From positions 315,115 to 379,114 of the forward strand of contig JBPKMA010000002.1 of NCBI GenBank assembly GCA_051293835.1: a stretch of 64,000 bases of DNA, in the 5' to 3' direction. This document shows positions 60,952 to 64,000 of this stretch, piece after piece (the stretch's first letter is position 1; every line of letters begins with the position of its first letter). This DNA comes from DATLZU01 sp051293835. Its GTDB lineage: Bacteria > Nitrospirota > Nitrospiria > Nitrospirales > Nitrospiraceae. The notes beneath the pieces were generated by a model that saw only the letters and a program-made list of their open reading frames with translations, had not been told where the DNA came from and did not search any database. The translations under genes and the position numbers were made by a program.

Positions 60952-63030
60952 ATGTTCAATCGAATTGCTTCGCCGTTGAAATCGTGGTGGAGCCGACTTA
61001 GCGTCCAGCAGAAGTTCTGGCTCATTCTCCTCGGGTGTTTTGTCCCCGTGCTCGTCGCGCTGGCCGTGCATCTCGCCTTCGTGCGTCATCTACTGCAGCT
61101 CGAGGAGAAGCGGCATCAAGTCCACCTCGCGCGCGAGCAGCTCGAAGTCCTTCGTCGCCTGGCGGTCGACACCGAAGACGCCTTCCGCGGCTACCTGCTC
61201 ACCCAGCAACCGGCGTTCCTTGCCTCTCTCAAGGAAGCGCAGGCGGACCTGGAGCCGGTGCTGGCGCGCACGCTGCGCCTGGTCGCGCAGGTCGATGGAG
61301 TGCCGCTCGAAGCGGTGCGCCGGGCCGGCCGACAACTGCAAGCCCTGACCGAGTCCAAGGCCTCCCTGCTTCAACGGCTCCAGCAGGGGCATCGAGAGGA
61401 AGTGTTGGCCTACGTGCGCTCGGGGCAAGGGCTCACGTTGTCGGATCGCGTACGGCAGGACCTGCGGACCCTGGAGGGCTATCTTGACCGCGAACTGGCC
61501 CGCCTGACCGCCGACCAAGAAGGCGTCACCCAGGTGACCTTTTGGGGCCTGCTGGGGGCGCTCGCCGGGGGGCTGGCGCTCGGCGTACTGGGCGGGCGCC
61601 TGCTGGGTCAATCCATTACCCAGCCATTGGCCATGCTGCGTGCCGCCGTCGAGCGCTTGGGCGAGGTGCAGACCGCGGACGCGCCGCTTCCGGCGATTTC
61701 CGTGCACTCGCTGGACGAAATCGGCCAGTTGGCGCGTGCCTACGAGGCGATGGCGCATCGGATCCGCGCTCACATCCGCGAGCTCGAAGCCCTCATCGCC
61801 ACCGGGCACGACCTCAACACCATCGGCCCCGACGGCCTCGAGGGTTCCCTGCGACGGATCGTCAACCGCGCTGTGGACTTGACTCAGGTGGATGTCTGCC
61901 TGGTGCTGCTGCGCCATGAGCCGATGGGCTGTTGGGTCGTCGAGGCCGCCTCCGGGGCGTGGAGCGACACCCTACACAAGTCCGTCATGCTGTGGGAGGA
62001 GTTCCCCATCGCGGTGCGAGCCTTCGACACCCGCGAGCCAGCGATGGGCCATGAGTTGCGTCGCGACCGCCGCCCCCAAGTGAGCCGGCGCAATCTCATC
62101 GGCGACAGCGCGCTGGCGATCCCGCTGCTGGCCCAGGGGGCCCCCTTCGGCGTGCTGTTGCTGCTGAAGGAGGAAGATCACGGCCCAGCTGGCTGGAACG
62201 TGCGCTTGGCGCAGGGGCTCGCGCAAGAGGCGGCCTTGGCCATCGCCAATGCCCGGCTCTACGAGCAGGCGCACCAGAAGCAGAAGGACCTGGCCGCGCG
62301 GCTGCGGCAGTTGGAACACTGGGCCGAAACCCTCGCCCACGACCTCAAAGCGCCCGGCAAACGCATGGGCAGCCTCGCCGCGCTGTTGCAGCAAGAGTAC
62401 GGCGCCACGCTCGCCCCGCCGGCGGCGCGGTGGCTGGCCTTGATCGAAGAGAACGCCCGGGAGCTGGAAGCGCGGGTGGAGAGCCTGCTGACGGTGGCCC
62501 GGGTCGGCGCCCGCGCCAGCGCCGTGGAGGCGGTGGACGCGGCGGCGGTGGTCCACGACGTGCTGAAAGCCCGCGCGGGAGAACTGGAGGCGCGCGGTGC
62601 CCGGGTCACGGTCAGCCTGGCAGTGCCGCCCGTCACCTGCCATGGCGCCTACCTGCGCCAGGTCTTCGACAACCTGCTGTCCAACGCGCTGAAGTTCGCC
62701 AGGCCGGAGGTGGCACCAGCGATCTCGATCCAGGCAGACTGCCACGAGCACCGGGTGTGGTTCGCGGTGCGCGACAACGGCGTCGGCATTCCGCCCGAGC
62801 ACCGGGAGCGGGTCTTTCAGCCGTTCGTCCGGTTGCAGCCGGACCAGGCGCCGGGCAGCGGGATCGGCCTGACCATCGTCCAACGCATCGTGGAACTCTA
62901 CGGGGGCCAGGTGCGCATTGACGCCAATGCCGACGGCCCGGGCTGCACCGTGACCTTCTCCCTGCCGGTGATCGGCGAGTTGACCCCGGTGTGTGACGCG
63001 TCTTCGAAGGTTGAGGCGGGCCCCCAATAG
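60952..63030 (+). CDS. Sensor histidine kinase (CHASE3-HAMP-GAF-HisKA-HATPase)
   Basis: The intact protein has 692 residues. Membrane helices lie at about 19-39 and 195-215 and flank a CHASE3-like extracellular domain (AVDTEDAFRGYLLTQQPAFLASL). HAMP is at about 215-270 (SITQPLAMLRAAVERL), GAF at about 290-440, HisKA with the phospho-His in LAHDLKAPGKRMG near 460, and HATPase motifs QVFDNLLSNALKFA, RDNGVGIPPEH and GSGIGLTIV. The start is set at the ATG at 60952, because the TTG at 60898 adds a non-family leader. It almost certainly pairs with the sigma-54 response regulator that follows. Confidence 0.88.
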   Translation: MFNRIASPLKSWWSRLSVQQKFWLILLGCFVPVLVALAVHLAFVRHLLQLEEKRHQVHLAREQLEVLRRLAVDTEDAFRGYLLTQQPAFLASLKEAQADLEPVLARTLRLVAQVDGVPLEAVRRAGRQLQALTESKASLLQRLQQGHREEVLAYVRSGQGLTLSDRVRQDLRTLEGYLDRELARLTADQEGVTQVTFWGLLGALAGGLALGVLGGRLLGQSITQPLAMLRAAVERLGEVQTADAPLPAISVHSLDEIGQLARAYEAMAHRIRAHIRELEALIATGHDLNTIGPDGLEGSLRRIVNRAVDLTQVDVCLVLLRHEPMGCWVVEAASGAWSDTLHKSVMLWEEFPIAVRAFDTREPAMGHELRRDRRPQVSRRNLIGDSALAIPLLAQGAPFGVLLLLKEEDHGPAGWNVRLAQGLAQEAALAIANARLYEQAHQKQKDLAARLRQLEHWAETLAHDLKAPGKRMGSLAALLQQEYGATLAPPAARWLALIEENARELEARVESLLTVARVGARASAVEAVDAAAVVHDVLKARAGELEARGARVTVSLAVPPVTCHGAYLRQVFDNLLSNALKFARPEVAPAISIQADCHEHRVWFAVRDNGVGIPPEHRERVFQPFVRLQPDQAPGSGIGLTIVQRIVELYGGQVRIDANADGPGCTVTFSLPVIGELTPVCDASSKVEAGPQ

Positions 63031-63157
63031 AATAGTAGACTGCAGGAAAAAGGCATGATGGGTTCTTCATCCACGGCCGTCACCCGAAAGAGTCAGCGTC
63101 CTCCTCACGCGAGTAACGGATGTCGGCGTCCTCAGGAGAGGAGGTGGAACGTGTCCC

Positions 63158-64000
63158 ATGGTCCACGCTGTAGCGGATTCGCAAATTTTTTCCAAAAAGC
63201 TTCAAGCGCCTTTTACCGTCTTGGTGGTCGAAGACAATTCCGCCGACGCGGAGATGCTCCTGCATGCGCTGGAGCAGGCCAACCTCAAAACCCTAGACGA
63301 CCACCTTGACATCGAAGTCCGCGCGACCGCGGAAGGCGCCCTCCAATTGCTCAATGAACGGTCAGTGGATCTGGTCCTCACCGACCTGGTCCTGCCCGCC
63401 ATGGACGGCCTCGATCTGGTCAGCCACCTCCTGGAGCTCGACCGCCACCTCCCGGTCCTCGTCGTAACCTGGATGAACACAGTGGACCTGGCGGTCGAGG
63501 CCATGCGGCGCGGCGCCTTCGACTATATCCTCAAACCCTTCAATCCCACCGATCTGGGGATGCGCCTGCATCGCGCCATCCGCTATTCCGAGATCCTCCG
63601 GCGCACCTCGGCCTTCGAACGGATGGTCCGCCACGACCTGGAGACCGGCAGCCTGGTGGGCGTCAGCGCGGCCTTCCAACGTGTCCTGCGCCAGGTCCAC
63701 GAAGCCGCCCAGGTCCGCTCCACCGTGCTCATCACCGGCGAGACCGGCACCGGAAAAGGACTCATCGCCCGAGCCATCCATGAACACAGCCGCGAACGCA
63801 CCAAGCCCTTCCAGGTCATCGACTGCGCGACCATCCCGGAGGGCACCATCGAAAGCGAACTGTTCGGCCACGTGCGCGGCGCCTTCACCGGCGCCAGTAC
63901 CGACAAGCCGGGGCTCATCGAACTGGCCCACGGCGGCACCGTGTTCCTCGACGAAATCGGCGAGCTACCGCTGGGCCTGCAGGCAAAGCTGCTGCGCGTG
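63158..64000 (+). CDS. Sigma-54-dependent response regulator (NtrC family), C-terminus cut by window edge
   Basis: The first 281 residues are present. A receiver lies at about 18-150 (VLVVEDNSADAEM, phospho-Asp in VLTDLVLPAMDGL, KPF). The AAA+ domain begins at about 170 (GVSAAFQRVLRQVHEAA) with Walker A GETGTGKG, the GAFTGA loop that contacts sigma-54, and Walker B TVFLDEIGEL. The DNA-binding end is beyond the window. The long acidic insert ANLKTLDDHLDIEVRATAEG in the receiver is usual for the group that pairs with CHASE3 kinases. GAGGAGGTGGAAC lies upstream of the ATG. Confidence 0.93.
   Translation, partial: MVHAVADSQIFSKKLQAPFTVLVVEDNSADAEMLLHALEQANLKTLDDHLDIEVRATAEGALQLLNERSVDLVLTDLVLPAMDGLDLVSHLLELDRHLPVLVVTWMNTVDLAVEAMRRGAFDYILKPFNPTDLGMRLHRAIRYSEILRRTSAFERMVRHDLETGSLVGVSAAFQRVLRQVHEAAQVRSTVLITGETGTGKGLIARAIHEHSRERTKPFQVIDCATIPEGTIESELFGHVRGAFTGASTDKPGLIELAHGGTVFLDEIGELPLGLQAKLLRV

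Noticed and set aside
61090..61917. Minus-strand frame opposite the histidine kinase
   Set aside because: Shadow; the plus strand has complete CHASE3, HAMP, GAF and kinase motifs.
1..64000. CRISPR arrays, insertion sequences and rRNA genes
   Set aside because: No regularly spaced repeats, transposase motifs or rRNA sequence were seen in the window.

Overview
The window is GC-rich (about 60 percent by eye) Gram-negative bacterial chromosome. It has tightly packed, often ATGA-overlapping operons, lipoproteins with lipoboxes, an OmpA-domain protein, a sigma-54 response regulator and many Nitrospira-like hypothetical genes. A Nitrospirota or similar lineage is my best guess from gene style; the sequence alone does not prove it.

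Layout. 1-4.3 kb (minus strand) is an oxidative-stress and Fe-S group: perR, rubrerythrin, a CCG-type Fe-S oxidoreductase, DUF3501, an A-type Fe-S carrier and a two-domain 6-carboxytetrahydropterin synthase cut by the window edge. A 7-1-7 palindrome sits in front of perR. 4.3-7.9 kb holds rmlC, a ThiS/MoaD-like protein, an HU protein, a conserved unknown and a YkgJ-type Cys-cluster protein. tRNA-Arg(CCG) and tRNA-Lys(CTT) follow, and behind them lies a degraded block with a possible DUF499-type ATPase remnant and a broken hybrid histidine kinase. 10.9-13.2 kb carries htrA/degP and a divergent hsp20. 13.5-15.9 kb is a coupled regulator-tryptophanase pair. 16-23.2 kb (minus) is a lipid-oxidation operon: a heme-oxygenase-like diiron protein, acyl-CoA ligase, thiolase, 3-hydroxyacyl-CoA dehydrogenase, a frameshifted enoyl-CoA hydratase and a patatin-like lipase.

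23.5-46.6 kb (plus) is one long catabolic array. Tyrosine is handled by a half-size HPPD-like VOC protein, homogentisate dioxygenase and fumarylacetoacetase, followed by an unexplained phosphoribosyltransferase. Branched 2-oxo acids are handled by dehydrogenase E1 alpha, E1 beta and E2. Next come a thiolase, 3-hydroxybutyryl-CoA dehydrogenase and a B12 acyl-CoA mutase whose active-site residues look like isobutyryl-CoA mutase rather than methylmalonyl-CoA mutase. The leucine branch has a methylcrotonyl-CoA carboxylase beta subunit, methylglutaconyl-CoA hydratase and HMG-CoA lyase. A MeaB-type GTPase, a TPR lipoprotein and another enoyl-CoA hydratase follow, then the methylcitrate genes prpD, prpB and prpC and an acetyl/propionyl-CoA synthetase. 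Read together, valine could go via butyryl-CoA to acetyl-CoA, while propionyl-CoA goes through the methylcitrate cycle, so a true methylmalonyl-CoA mutase would not be needed.

46.7-51.7 kb has an OmpA-type coiled-coil lipoprotein, small secreted proteins and a sigma-like/anti-sigma-like pair, the first member carrying a frameshift. 51.7-60.9 kb is largely decayed: a NarL-type sensor kinase and regulator, a glucosyl-3-phosphoglycerate synthase, a lipoprotein and a sugar ABC transporter all carry frameshifts or deletions, while a glycosyltransferase and a mechanosensitive-channel-like protein between them are intact. The window ends with an intact CHASE3/HAMP/GAF histidine kinase and the start of its sigma-54-dependent response regulator.

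Several frameshifts are single-base length changes, some of them in homopolymers, so sequencing error must be separated from real decay. The 23.5-46.6 kb array shows none.
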